From contig JBANAY010000003.1 in assembly GCA_037952775.1 (NCBI GenBank), forward strand, positions 434,001-498,000: a stretch of 64,000 bases of DNA, read 5' to 3'. The DNA is from Clonostachys chloroleuca (lineage: Eukaryota > Ascomycota > Sordariomycetes > Hypocreales > Bionectriaceae). The notes under the pieces are model-generated. The model did not search any database, was not told where the DNA came from, and saw only the letters and a list, made by a program, of their open reading frames with translations. Every line of letters starts with the position of its first letter. Position 1 is the first letter of the stretch. The position numbers and the translations under genes are program-made. Positions 31,844 to 43,073 of the stretch are shown piece after piece.

Positions 31844-33891
31844 TTATATCGCCCAGCTGGGATAATTCTCTTCGAAGCGGGCAATCCGCGCATTGGGAGC
31901 CTTGGAGCTCTTGCGGGTTTTCGATGAGGCCGGGGTGTCAGGCCGAGGCGACTCCTTAAGCTTAACTGGCTTCGCGGCAGAAGTCGGCACTTCCCACTGC
32001 GAATTGTTTGTGAAGCGATTGACAAAGTACCTATTACACATGTCTTGGTTAGCGTCCGTGCTTGATTATCTAGAAATTACCGGATCGCGCAATCTTACCA
32101 CTGCTGAGTTGGCTCGTCCAGGTGGGTGACCCAGCCTGAAGGGACCCGCGGAGGAGACTTTAGTGAGGGTGAATTGGGCAGGCTTCCCCCTTTTCTCGAT
32201 GACTGGTTCGTGTGTGGTTGCTCTTCGCTACCTGACGTTGAAGAGGTGGTGCTCTGCGTTAGACCATTGGCGATCTTGGCAAAGTACTTCCAGTTGCGCT
32301 TTCCAGTCTTGTTTGTTTCATCCTCGTGCTCCTCCTCGTGATTTTTGGGGCTCTTTGGGCTCTTTTGGAAAGAAGCTGGAGACTTGGGGGATCTCGACTG
32401 GTCGTAATGGGGAAGTAGAAGATCCGATGGACTCGTAATTATTGGTTTCATTGGCAATGGCTTGTCGACTGCGTCGCCGCGACTGCTGATGGAGGCGTTG
32501 TTGTCCTCGACTGAGCTGGCATATGGTATTTCCATGTTTTCAAAGTGGTTGATAGCAACAGCGGGAGAGGGTAGTGCGCTCCTCGGCGTGTTTAGCTGTG
32601 ATACGACCGGCTGGACCTGGGACACGACCGGTTGAAGCTGAGGTACGGTCGGCCTTGATGCAACTGGTGGAGTGTTGGTTACGACTGGTTGAAGCTGAGG
32701 TACTACCGGCTTCGATACGACTGGCGGGGTGTTTGTTACGACCTGTTGAGCCTTGGGTGCGATCGGCTGAGGTTGCGATAATATCGGCTGAGTTTCGTAA
32801 GGTTGGTATACCCTCGTCCACGAAAATCCCAATGCATCCCTTAGCGATAACCTCAGCCCAGGCCGTGGCTCGGCGAGACCTTTGATGAACTGAATAAAAT
32901 TCTCTTCCACTGCATGCCTCCGTAAGACCGACTCCCGGATTGGCGTCTGCCCGTCGCAGTATGCGAAGAGACTCTCGTGAGACGAGAAATGGGGTGCCCT
33001 GCAGATATTCTGAAGGCTATTTGTCCCAACGACCACATATCGACAAGGAATGGATCCACGTTGCTTGGATTCCCACTGTACCCAAGCACCTCGGGCGCAA
33101 TCTCATGCAGGATTCCTCGGGCGGTGATCATGCCCGTCAAGCTCTCATTCAGCTTGCTCAGGCCGAAATCGGCCAGTTTAACCCACCAAGTTGGATGGGT
33201 AGTCATTACAAGAACATTCTTCCAAGTTGAAAAGGTTAGGAAGTGCGCGATTGAGTGTTGATTCCAAAACTTACAGAAAGTTTGAGGCCTCCATGGCTGA
33301 AACCCTGCTCGTGCAGACTGCGGAGAGCACTTAGGATCTGCCAGGTGACGTCGTAAATATCGGTCTCGAAGAGCCTGCCGCCCAATTTCGGGAGGTATCT
33401 GTCGAGGTCTCCGAGCTCGCAGTATTCCGTGGCAATGTGCACCGTACCAATGCCTGTATACCAGCCAAGGCATGTGGCGAATTGGCCCGCGTACTGGAGT
33501 CAATGTCTCAGTATAAACACCTTATTTTCCTCGCTATCGTGAACTAAAGGACGGAACGAACCTCGGGTTGTGAGAATTTGGACACCAGCTCGATATGCTG
33601 ATAAACATGTGCGCTGGATTCGTTGGGGTCGTCTGGTAGGCGGATGCTCTTGACGACACGAAGCTTCGGCTGGTCGGTCTGGGCGGTGATTCTCTCCTGC
33701 AAAATGACCTCACTACGGTCCCCTTGTCCCAAAATTCGCTTCCAGGTCCATTTTTCTAGTGTCGGATGACGGTGCGAGGATGGCGGGTGAATCGTTAAAT
33801 CGTGCTGGTCCTCCTCCTCGAAGCGAACGGCCAGCTGCAACTCCTGCACAATGTCCGGGAGACCGTCGAGAGAGATCCCGAGACCCGACAT
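31844..33891 (-). CDS. Kinase-fold protein with C-terminal WW domain, probable pseudokinase; one-base frameshift
   Basis: Complement exons 33891-33562, 33493-33275, 33218-32099, 32030-31844. They sum to 1856 nt, one short of a full frame. Start 33891 has an in-frame TAG just upstream. Kinase features: glycine loop ILGQGDRSEV (third Gly replaced), Lys in RVVKSI, DFG intact in KLADFGLSK, APE in EIAPEVLG and DMWSLGQIAFR. The catalytic loop reads SHGGLKLSNVL, so the HRD Asp is lost. Exon 3 changes frame near a 4-C run (plus strand GGGG 32991-32994); one extra C restores FAYCDGQTPIRESVLRRHAVEE. A PVV/TNTPP repeat region and a Ser/Lys-rich linker follow. The splice at 32099/32030 completes a WW domain (PSGWVTHLDEPTQQW / YFVNRFTNNSQWEVP). 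Confidence 0.75.
32605..32785 (-). repeat. Coding tandem repeat, VVTNTPPV-SKPVVPQLQP type
   Basis: Within the WW-pseudokinase gene, a proline-rich unit of about 20 residues (VTNTPPVVSKPVVPQLQPV, then VTNTPPVASRPTVPQLQPV) is repeated with partial copies on both sides. A plausible internal ligand for WW or SH3 domains. Confidence 0.6.
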
Positions 33892-36032
33892 TTCATCTGG
33901 AGGCTAGTTCCGCCGCATCCGGCCAGGGCGTTTTGGTATCGAAGCAGGTCCACGAGTGGTGTAATGCGGTGGCCGAGAGCAGGCGTGCATTTGCGTCGAG
34001 GGGCGACGATATGTAGAGAACGGAAAGGGGACCGAGCCAGGAATCCTCCAAAAAGCAAGCTCATAGCGTCATGGGCGGTGACAAGTTTATTATTACGCCC
34101 ACTAGAGCGAGCCCGGCACAGGCCAGACTGAGCACGATGCCGCCCTCATGCCCAGAACCCAGTCAGCCGGCGAAATTGATTGCGTAGCGCATGCAGCTGT
34201 GGGGTGGTTTGCTTTCAAAACAAGTCCAACCTGCCTATAATTGGATATGGGGCTCGGATCCTAACGTGGTCCATGCTTCGCGCGATGATCCAATGTGACG
34301 CGAGGTGGTGAAGATCAGTCACGAGGATGCCAGCGTATTACTGTGAGACTCGTCCGCGCGGAAGCTCCCTGTCTGCTTATTCCGTCCTCCAGATCGGCCG
34401 CCATGATGTGCGTCCAGACCGGCGAGAGCGAGCCTAAAAGGGGCGTGTTCTCAGGGGGATCGCCGACCCGCGCAAACGCACGAGCGGAGACGAATGACAA
34501 GAGAGTACAGTGGTTCGTGCTGGGCTGGTTTAATTTTAGAAATGTGCCACCTGGCTCCTTTTATTAACCAGTGCTCGAATGAAAGGCGACTATGTCCTAC
34601 CTGAGCGCCCCTTTGCCACTGCATCCTGCGCAGTTGAGCTAGGCCACGACCATGTGTGTGGCGAGACCCGGAAGGATAATTACCGCGTATGGCTGGTAGG
34701 ATTTAGACGGTTTATTGCATTTATTGCAATCTCCCCGCCTTTGAGTGCAAATACATGGCGGCTCGGAGAAAGGCGGTCGGAAGACATGATCAGTCTCAAT
34801 GCTCATCCACTCGTTGAATTGTTCTTTGTTTGGCCCCCAGTCTCCAGCATATAAAGAACTGCCGGGCCACCGAATTTAGTCGCCTGATGATGACTCCGAC
34901 TCCCTGCAGTCGACATGCAGCATGTGATGTGTGGGTTGGGGAACTGGCCGCCCCTGGAAAATGAGATTCCTGACACGACGTCTGTGGGGTTTCCAGCTTC
35001 TAGAATCGGGGTTAGCTGTGTTTCTGCTCAAATTTACAGTACCGTAACCGAGATGGAGTGTTATTAACCCCACCTAAATATGCGTCAGAGGACCTGGGTA
35101 CCCTTGATCTCGTGTCTGATTGCCGGGTACCGCGGGTTTTCTCATGTTTTCTCCTGTTTCGATAATCTCGGGTCGAAGAGCTGAGTTATAAGATATTCCA
35201 TTGGCCGTAAGCGCACTAGGGTCACCGTTCTACGGGCGCCATTGTCTCTGATAAGCGTCCGTCGATGCGAGGCGCCCCTCGCGGACAATTGGCCAAACTG
35301 TGGCAAAGGACGGCGTTTCTTGGCATCTCAGCACCTTTACTCAAAGCTGCGGTTCTCCACTTTTCTCCCTTCCAAATCATGATGGAAGAAACGCTGCGAG
35401 ACGGTCTTTACAACCGCTGCCTTCATTGCTAACTAGAAGCTCAAGGCCTGTACGTGATCAAAGGCAAAAAAGGCAAACGAAAAAGGAGCTATCCCAGTAG
35501 GCTTGGGTATCCTTTATGATGCTATCTAATCCACCGTGTTATTTCTGTGTTATCTTTGCGCTATTCCTGTAGGTATGGAATGTTATGTAGGAGCAAGCCT
35601 TCGCATAAACCGACATCTTGACTGCCACGAAATTTAAAGTATCCTTGGTTTTAATTCATATAGGCAATTTGAAAGACTGTATCTGTATTTTAATCTCCAG
35701 ACATCAACTGGGCACATACAAAAGTTGATCGTTAGCTTGCTAATGCAAACAGACTTATCGTTCAGAACCAGGTATAGAATGAGAGCGGCGTCATAACAGT
35801 GAAAGCAAAGGCTACTTTTTCAAAGCGAGGAAATGATCGATTCATCAAGCCTGCATCTCTAGATGGGGCATCAAATTTGCCTCGCCAATCAATCACGTGC
35901 GTGGGGCTTACATGATGCGTCAGAGTTGTTGCCTTCACCAGATTGCTGAGAGCGGGGTTGACCTACAGACACATCACCAAAGCTTTGAAATCCCCACGAT
36001 AAACCGAGTTAGCTCACTTTATCATCCTTCCA
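33892..36032. other. Divergent intergenic region between two pseudokinase genes
   Basis: 2.1 kb. No credible gene: ORFs at 33759-34567 and 34579-34854 are in conflicting frames without domains. It separates the start codons of the WW-pseudokinase (minus) and the MAPKK-like pseudokinase (plus) and must hold both promoters. Confidence 0.5.
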
Positions 36033-37382
36033 ATGGATCGTGAATCAGAGGGCCGAGAGGCCAACAAATCAGCCGATATTCGCACCATGAGCAGGTCGAA
36101 TACATTGCAAAGCGTAACTGTCCCCGAGACTGCTTATCTGTACGTCTTGAGTCTTATATCAGACAGGCCATTATCGATAGACTAAAACAGACCAAAACCT
36201 AAAGTCAAGCCATCGGTCACGGAGAGGGGGTCCCTGACGAAGATTCTGTGGACGTTGAACCCCTGAATTTCCGGCTGGATCTCAAAACAGCCGATTTTTC
36301 GATCCTGAAAGTGTTTGGCGAACGAGGACAAATGCGAGTCGTGCGCCATCGCGTTACAGGAAGCATGATGATACAACGGGTGCGATAGTGTTGCTCTGCA
36401 CCGGGCCAATCCAGCTCTGGAGACATCAATGTCATGGCTAACTGTCGTGAACAGATCTACGACATGGTTGATCGGAAACAGCTCATACGGGATTTCCGAG
36501 TGATGTCTCAATGTGTATCAAATCGTCTGGTAACATTCTTGGGTGCAACTCAGGGACTGACTGACAGCCTCGGGGTATATATGGAGTATATGGAACTGGG
36601 GTCGGTGTTACGAAAAGATCTCTCATTTGAGACACATGCCTTTGAACTAACTCATGTGTACTTCTGCATAGGTCATTTCAGAGAATAGTCCATCTCACCG
36701 GACCCATCCCCGTAGACATTTTGGGGCAAGTCGCACTGGCCGTCATTGAAGCTTTACTCTACTTACACGAGAAGGGTTTCATCCATCGGGATGTACGGAC
36801 ATCCCGGATCCTGGTTAATCTCAATGGTGAGATAAAGCTCGGTGGGTTCGGACTCTCCACATTGCTTGAAGACGAAACTGGCTCGACCTTCTTGCCATCA
36901 TACAAGGAAAAGTGCCTGTACGCAAGCCCAGAAAGGATTCTTAACAAGTCTCACGGGCCTTCAAATGATGTTTGGGGCTTCGGAATGTGCTTACTCGAGC
37001 TTCTTCAGGGCTTTAATCCCTTCCAAAAGCTTAATATTCACCAGTTGGTAGTACGGATTGCTCATGGGCTAGCCCCGGAGATATCTGAAGACCATGATTG
37101 TCCGGAGTCACTTCGTAGTTTGATCAGAAAGTGTCTCGTTTCTGATTATTCTCAACGATCAACCTTGGATGAACTTTACGTACGTTTAATGGGCATAGAG
37201 AAGCTCGAAGATCCCTAAGCTAACTTTAATAGAATGATGACGCCTTTATCACTTCAGCTAAAAATACAGACGTGAATCGTGGCGAGTGGACTTCCAAGAT
37301 ATTTCACAAAATGGAATCTGGACAAACCGGTCAGGATATCTCCAAATCCATCGACGCCCCTGTAAGTTCTAACAATAATTAG
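36033..37382 (+). CDS. MAPKK (STE7/Mkk1-like) pseudokinase
   Basis: Exons 36033-36139, 36205-36379, 36455-36600, 36672-37179, 37233-37382; 361 aa if it ends at the TAG at 37380. Family match: VRHRVTGSMMIQ, YMEYMELGSFQRIV, GQVALAVIEALLYLHEKG, ASPERI, DVWGFGMCLLELLQG. The last intron (GTACGT...TTTAATAG with CTAAC) restores a typical MAPKK end, LDELYNDDAFITSAKN. Catalysis looks lost: the VAIK Lys is Arg (MMIQR), the catalytic loop is HRDVRTSRIL (Lys and Asn lost) and DFG is GFG. The exon 3/4 junction uses a weak GTCGGT donor and is the least certain. CCT|GTAAGT at 37362 could instead splice onward into the HET gene. Confidence 0.72.
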
Positions 37383-37462
37383 TAGATAGTATCAGCAACG
37401 TCTCTGAGTCTAGCGAGACAACTTCTATCCTCGGATACCGAGAAGATCCGGGTTTCCCAACA

Positions 37463-39550
37463 ATGAGCTTCGAAGTCACCGCATTACTCAATCACTTGTC
37501 CGCTCTAGCTACTCCCGCAAGAAGTTCCTCAACCGAAAATGTCCTTTACCCACTCTGTGCCGCCTGTGACGCGGTTGTGTCGAATGCCGTCAGCAAGCTT
37601 GGAGGCAGTGGCCAGCATATGCAAGAGGCCAATGGTTCGAAGCTGCAGCCCGGGTGCCCTCTTTGCCAACTGAAACGTGATTGCTGTCCCGGAGCGGACG
37701 AGACTCGGTTGATAAATACGAAGACGTCTTTCAAAGGCATGCAGACAGCCAAGAATTCTGTCTCTCTTGGCAGCGCAACACTTATTATGGACCAATTGAG
37801 TGGCAAGTATCTTGGCAATTCGGGAAAAGGATGAGTAGCTAAAGCTTGCCGCATAGGATCCATGCATAAAACTATGAAAAAAATGGTTGATTCAGACAAT
37901 GACAAGACAACTGGTTCAGACTGTGCCTTTCAAATGGCAGCCGCTTGGTTGAAGACTTGTCTGATTGAGCATACAGAATGCAGGCTGGGCCAACTGATTG
38001 AGTTAAGTCGCTTGCCGAAGCGCATCATAGATGTCGGGCCAGAAGGCGGTTCAGAGGCGCCTAAATTATGTCCTGGAAAAGGTCGACGCGGCCTTTACCT
38101 GACACTGAGCTACAGATGGTCTGAGCATACCAGTAATTTCATGACGACTAGGCGTAACCTCAAGCAGCACTACTTTGAGATCCCAGTCCAGAAACTTTCG
38201 CAGACAATAAGGGATGCGATAACCATTACGAGGAGGTGCGGACTCCGGTACTTGTGGGTAGATGCTTTGTGTATCGTGCAAGATGATAGGAGTGATTGGC
38301 AGGTTCAAGCCGAGTCTATGGCCTCCATTTATCAGAATTCTCTGTTTACGATATCCGCAGCCGGAGGAGGAACCATGAGATCCCAGGATGGTTGTTTCAG
38401 ACAAAGAAAGAGAGGCTCAGTAAGACCCGTTGACTGCCAACGGGCCTGGCCAGATGGCTCGGCGGTGTATGTATTCGCTGATCGGCTTGCTACTGGAGAT
38501 GGAATTCGACCAAAAAGCGTGCTGGACACGAGAGGCTGGATCCTACAGGAACAAATCCTCTCTCCTAGGATACTGACCTACTCAGAGAATGAGCTATTCT
38601 GGGACTGCACATCACTGAATGCTTCAGAATCGTTCCCTTCTGGAATTCCGACCTTTTATGACTCAGACCTTAGCCAAAGGAACCTGCGGCTCTTCAAGAC
38701 CACCCTTAGCAAGGGGAAATCTTGGCAGTCACTAAACACAAGGAAGGAGTTGGTCCGCGTATACTGGAGAAAAGTTATTGAGAACTACTCTGCCCGTCAA
38801 CTGTCCGAGGAGGGTGACAAGCTACTTGCTTTGTCTGGTATTGCAAACAAGACGGTCAGTATCACCGGAGATGAGTTAGTCTTTGGCCTGTGGAAGTCTT
38901 TCCTATGGCGAGAGCTTCTTTGGTGGGTGAAGGATCCGAACAATACAATACCCGGAGAAATCTATAGTTCGGTCAGCTGGTCTTGGATATCTCTTCATGG
39001 TGCTATATCGTTTGAACTCGCGCATGATTCAGAAGACTACATTGTGGACTCATGCATTGAGGTTCTAGACGTCAATATCTGGTCAATTGATTCAGAGGAC
39101 TCGTCTGACTCAGATTCGCCATCCCACGATGAGGCAACAAGAAGTGCCGAGCCTCTCATTGGCGAGTTGACCCTCAGGGGTAGACTGATACCGCTGCTGC
39201 CTTACTTAGCGGGGCGAGACGATAATGGCAACCAAACCTCATCTCCCATCGTGCTCTCAAATTGGCGAGAGGATATCGAGGGTATTGACGCTGGCGAAGT
39301 GAAGTGTCTCATCGTCGCGGCATCAGCTTTTTACGTTTACGGGTTAGCACTCTATCCCTATCCCGAGGAAGAACAGGAACAAGGTGCAGTTAGCGAACCA
39401 TTGCGTATCACCTATGGGCGGGTTGGGTTTGTACAATGGATTTTGTCTGACATCAAAAATTCCGATAACCTGTGGCGGGAATTTGGCTGGGATCGTTCTA
39501 CACGTTGGTGGGCTGAGGAGCTGGACCAGAAATGTATCATAATTCGATAA
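37463..39550 (+). CDS. HET-domain (heterokaryon incompatibility) protein
   Basis: Exons 37463-37802 and 37857-39550; 677 aa. The intron has a GC donor (G|GCAAGT...GCATAG, phase 1), which bypasses the TGA that ends the unspliced frame. The N-terminal part holds a Cys-rich segment (CAACDAVV, PGCPLCQLKRDCCPG). The HET domain follows: YLTLSYRWSEHTSNF, TIRDAITITRRCGLRYLWVD, CIVQDDRSDWQVQAESMASIY and FTISAAGG, with the W-x-x-x blocks in the usual order. HET proteins trigger vegetative-incompatibility cell death, but most are orphan receptors or effectors. It lies 80 bp after, or fused in frame to, the MAPKK-like pseudokinase. The frame is open upstream of the ATG back to 37383. Confidence 0.85.
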
Positions 39551-40628
39551 TCAGACAAAGGTCTAGGCTTCAATTCGTCATATTCTTTACATCATGGTAT
39601 TTCCCATCAGCAACGGTCTCTATATACCTAATTGACATCTATGCATAAAGGGGATATGTATGTAGATAAGCGTATAAGCGTAAGGGAAGGGTGGCTCTAG
39701 AACACGATCTACAGCTGACGCCTATCAATTCTCTCATGAATGCTTAAATTTCTATACTTTTCCAATACTACAATGAGGAGTGGTCTTGCCTGCTCCGTGA
39801 CCCACCGCCCAGGGAGCAATCAAAAATGCAAGACTATCAAGGCTACAAATCAAAGAGTTGTAGCCTTCTACTCTATGAAGAGTGATACTAAACCTGGACC
39901 ATTAACCCGCTATCATATTGATTTCGGCAAGACGGAAAATGTATTTCTCACATCAATGACATCAACGGTCTGGGCTATCGAGAAAATAGTCTTTGGGCGA
40001 GTTGTAACATATTTCAATTTGCTATTGGCATGTCTGGCAGGTTACTTCGGATAGTAACAGCGGCTTCAACATTAACCACGGGGCAGATATGTGTTAAAGG
40101 TACCGAGCCACGAGTTCGGAACATGGTGTTTAGGCAACACCTCTTGTTTTCCCTCTCAACAGGGTAATGAAGGGCTGCCAATCCAGGTTTCCTCGATCGT
40201 CAGTCCAGCATGTCATATCTAAATCTTTGAGCGCCAGGGTGGAGACAGAACAGGCCTCTAACAGACTACGGCATGTTTGCCCCGGAGATTTGGTGGCCTC
40301 GAATTGCATAGACCACACCAGCTGCGCTAGATGGCACTATTGGTGCTGAATCATGCAAACTAAGGCCGTTGTGTTGATTTATTAGTGGAGATCGTCTCGG
40401 TGCCTGGCTAGCCGAAATGAAGATTCAGGGGCGATGAATACGCCTCTGGTTGAGTAGATGGCATATTTTATTGAAAAACTTGTGACACTGCCCATATTCG
40501 TGTTCTCCTTCTTTCCAGTCCTCACCTTGTTGAGACATCATATACTGCTTCGTTAGGATACGCTCTTTATTGTCCCTCCGAATTGCTGCCTCTCCATCTA
40601 CCTCAAGTCTTTTTGTGTTGCACCGAAC
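39551..40628. other. Intergenic, HET gene to PAN-like gene
   Basis: 1.08 kb, AT-rich. An open frame 39740-40054 and small antisense ORFs lack any domain or splice support. Confidence 0.5.
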
Positions 40629-41589
40629 ATGATGCAGGGACTACTCAAGGCAATCGTGATTGCCTCTCTTGCAACACTTGGTTCTACCGCATGCTTCGAA
40701 GCCGCTGCAACGGGTGGGAGCTGTAGTGCTGCTGGTTCAACTGGGGGGTAATGGAACTGTGATACCCGAATCAAGCTGTGAACATTATTTTAACAGAATG
40801 AACAGGCTACAACTGCACCCTCGGCGAAAAGCATTGCAGAATGTGGAACTGCTTGTGCCGCCTCCACCGTAAGTATATCGTTGCGAGGGCCGGAGTTTGA
40901 ATTCCACCATGAGGCGATGAGAGGCTGACGTGCAGATCCAGAGTTGTGGTTTCTACCTGTGGTATAATACCAACGCTTGCTATCTTTATACCAATAGCTA
41001 CGAGGCCGCCAAAATCACTTGCAGTTCACCATCTTCAAACCGATATCAATTCTTCAAGAGCGTTTCTTGCCCGTCTTCAACTGTACCGTCTTCAACTATC
41101 CCATCGTCAACTATCCCATCGTCAACGACCCCCTCTTCGACAAGTGAATCATCTGTTGTAACACCATCTTCAACCGACTTATCTTCTACAATACAATCAT
41201 CAGCTACCCCATCTTCGACACCACTTTCCACAAGCGTTTCTTCCTCGATCCCATCCTCGGACACTCTATCCTCGACGATTCCATCTTCAACAACGCCATC
41301 TTCAACACCTGATTTATCTACAACCACATCATCATCGGTCGTGTCTACGCCCCTTGAAACTCCCTCTTCAACGCCTGATTCATCTGCATCTACATCTCCA
41401 ACCTCATCGATCGATTCTACGCCCGTTGACACGCCATCCTCAACGCTCTCGTCCACGCAGCCTCTCCACACTCCATCTTCGACACCTTCCACTACGCCAT
41501 TGTCAAGCACGGTATCGACCACTGAGCCTGCCGCTACTCCGAGCACTACCCGAAAGTGCCGGCCTAGGAGTAAACGCAACGAGCTGTGA
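40629..41589 (+). CDS. Secreted PAN/apple-like, Ser/Thr/Pro-rich protein
   Basis: Exon 1 (40629-40747) encodes a signal peptide (MMQGLLKAIVIASLATLGST) and a CFEAAATGGSC segment. Exons 40797-40868 and 40936-41589 encode a PAN/apple-like Cys pattern (AECGTACAAST / IQSCGFYLWYNTNACYLYT, KITC, FFKSVSC). About 140 residues of SSTxP repeats follow, ending in a basic TTRKCRPRSKRNEL tail. Exon 1 is one base short of the frame needed by exon 2, next to a G6 run (40743-40748); one extra G in the run would make all junctions phase 0. The Ser/Thr stretch is surely O-mannosylated. There is no hydrophobic GPI signal, so it is likely secreted or wall-associated; the -RNEL end could also be an ER-retrieval-like signal (speculative). 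Confidence 0.65.
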
Positions 41590-42181
41590 TTAGACTAATG
41601 TATTGGAAAATTCTTGTGAAAAATCTAAACGATATTGTTCACTCTATTAAGTTGAATAATTAGCACTAGGGATCAACGAATACCAGTTTGAGTAAATAGC
41701 TATAATACGCAAACGTGAAGCGTTGCCCAGGATCTCGTTTTAAACTAAGGATCAAACCCCCCGAATATTATGCCAAGAATACCGATGAAATGAGTATCGC
41801 AGGGTTTTTACAGAAGGTATTTTTGGAAGTATATTCTCACTGAAAATATCTAGATGAAAGGAGCTTAGTGAAACGTGTACACGTATAGAAATGACTCTTG
41901 GGTAGGCACATGAGAAAAACTAGGATTGTTTCTGATGCGCTTCTCAAACCCGGAATGTTCATTTTGGCGTGTCGAAGGCTGCTTGAGCTTGAGATAATCC
42001 GCCCTCAATAATTTTGGTGGATCTGTCTCCCAGAATGACGCATACAGCGTTACATCCCGCGCGACACAGCGGTACTAGTACCCCTCACCGAGGAGGTTGA
42101 ATCAAAGCACCCTTGTATTCTGCCCATATCGAGTCCAACAGCTGATTCTACGGCAGAGTGATCCATTGACCCGAGAGCGAC
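41590..42181. other. Intergenic, PAN-like gene to thioesterase
   Basis: About 590 bp, AT-rich, no feature recognised apart from promoter space for the thioesterase. Confidence 0.5.
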
Positions 42182-43073
42182 ATGTCAACAGCACCTGCTC
42201 GAGAGGATCCCCTCGTTCTCTCCCCAATATCGGGGCAGCACACCGCTACGGTGATCATCATTCACGGTTTCGGTGACTCGGGCCATGGCTGGGCCTCGGC
42301 TGCTGAGCATATTCGCCGTCGGCATGACCGCCTGGACGACGTCAAATTTATACTTCCTCACGCGCCAAATATTCCTCTAAGTATAGCAAGTGCATGTCTT
42401 CACGCTTATGAGAGGGCGTCTTGCTAACGTGTGCGCGTATTTTAATTCAACCAGACGGGTGGCATCCGGATGAGGTCTTGGTTTGATCTTGTGCGTAATT
42501 AGTGTTCCCTTCTCGGCAACTTACTGATCTTGGGGATAGACGAGTTCGCCTGGCCGTATAAGTTCGTTGTCCGCTTGTCAGGGCGAAGATGTCTCTGGCG
42601 TTTTGGAGACACAATCCTATATTCACTCTCTTATCCAGACTGAAATTGAAGCCGGAATTCCACCGGATAGAATTATCCTTGGAGGGTTTTCGCAAGGAGG
42701 GGCGATAAGTATTTTCTCTGGCCTCACCGCACCTATCAAGCTTGGTGGTATCGTTGCGCTATCATGCTGGGTCCTACTTCATAAGGAGTTCCTAGATTAC
42801 ATTCCAGATGAAGATTTGAACAAAGACACGCCCATGTTCATGGGACACGGGGATCAAGATTGGCGTCTAGAGTATCAAGTGGCTATTGACAGTGCCGAAC
42901 TACTTGAAAAGGCTGGCTACAATATCACCTTCCACAGATACAGGCGAGTTTTTCGTTCCGGCGGCGTGTCTATTTCCTTCTAATGTTCTTTTAGGGGAAT
43001 CGGCCATTCTGTTTGCCGGGAGGAGTTGAATGAAATCGAGGAGTTTCTGGTTTCGATATTGGTGAATGAATGA
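42182..43073 (+). CDS. Acyl-protein thioesterase/carboxylesterase (APT1-like)
   Basis: Exons 42182-42385, 42455-42490, 42540-42943, 42995-43073; 240 aa. Alpha/beta hydrolase of the phospholipase/carboxylesterase family: IIIHGFGDSGHGWA, LPHAPNIPL, TGGIRMRSWFDL, nucleophile elbow GGFSQGGAIS, Asp in GHGDQDW and His in GIGHSV, so the triad is complete. Known role: cytosolic depalmitoylation of proteins and lysophospholipid hydrolysis. Two of its three introns are GC-AG: intron 1 starts GCAAGT (using the nearby GTATAG instead breaks the frame) and intron 3 starts GCGAGT. Exon 2 is only 36 nt. Confidence 0.85.

Noticed and set aside
41046..41579. 177-codon acidic minus-strand ORF (VEDGV repeats)
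   Set aside because: Reverse complement of the SSTxP repeats in the secreted protein; the apparent repeats are a mirror of those.
42381..42454. Suspected frameshift in the thioesterase gene at exon 1/2
   Set aside because: Using the GC donor at 42386 instead of GTATAG at 42381 gives NIPLSI/TGGIRM in frame, so no sequence error is needed.
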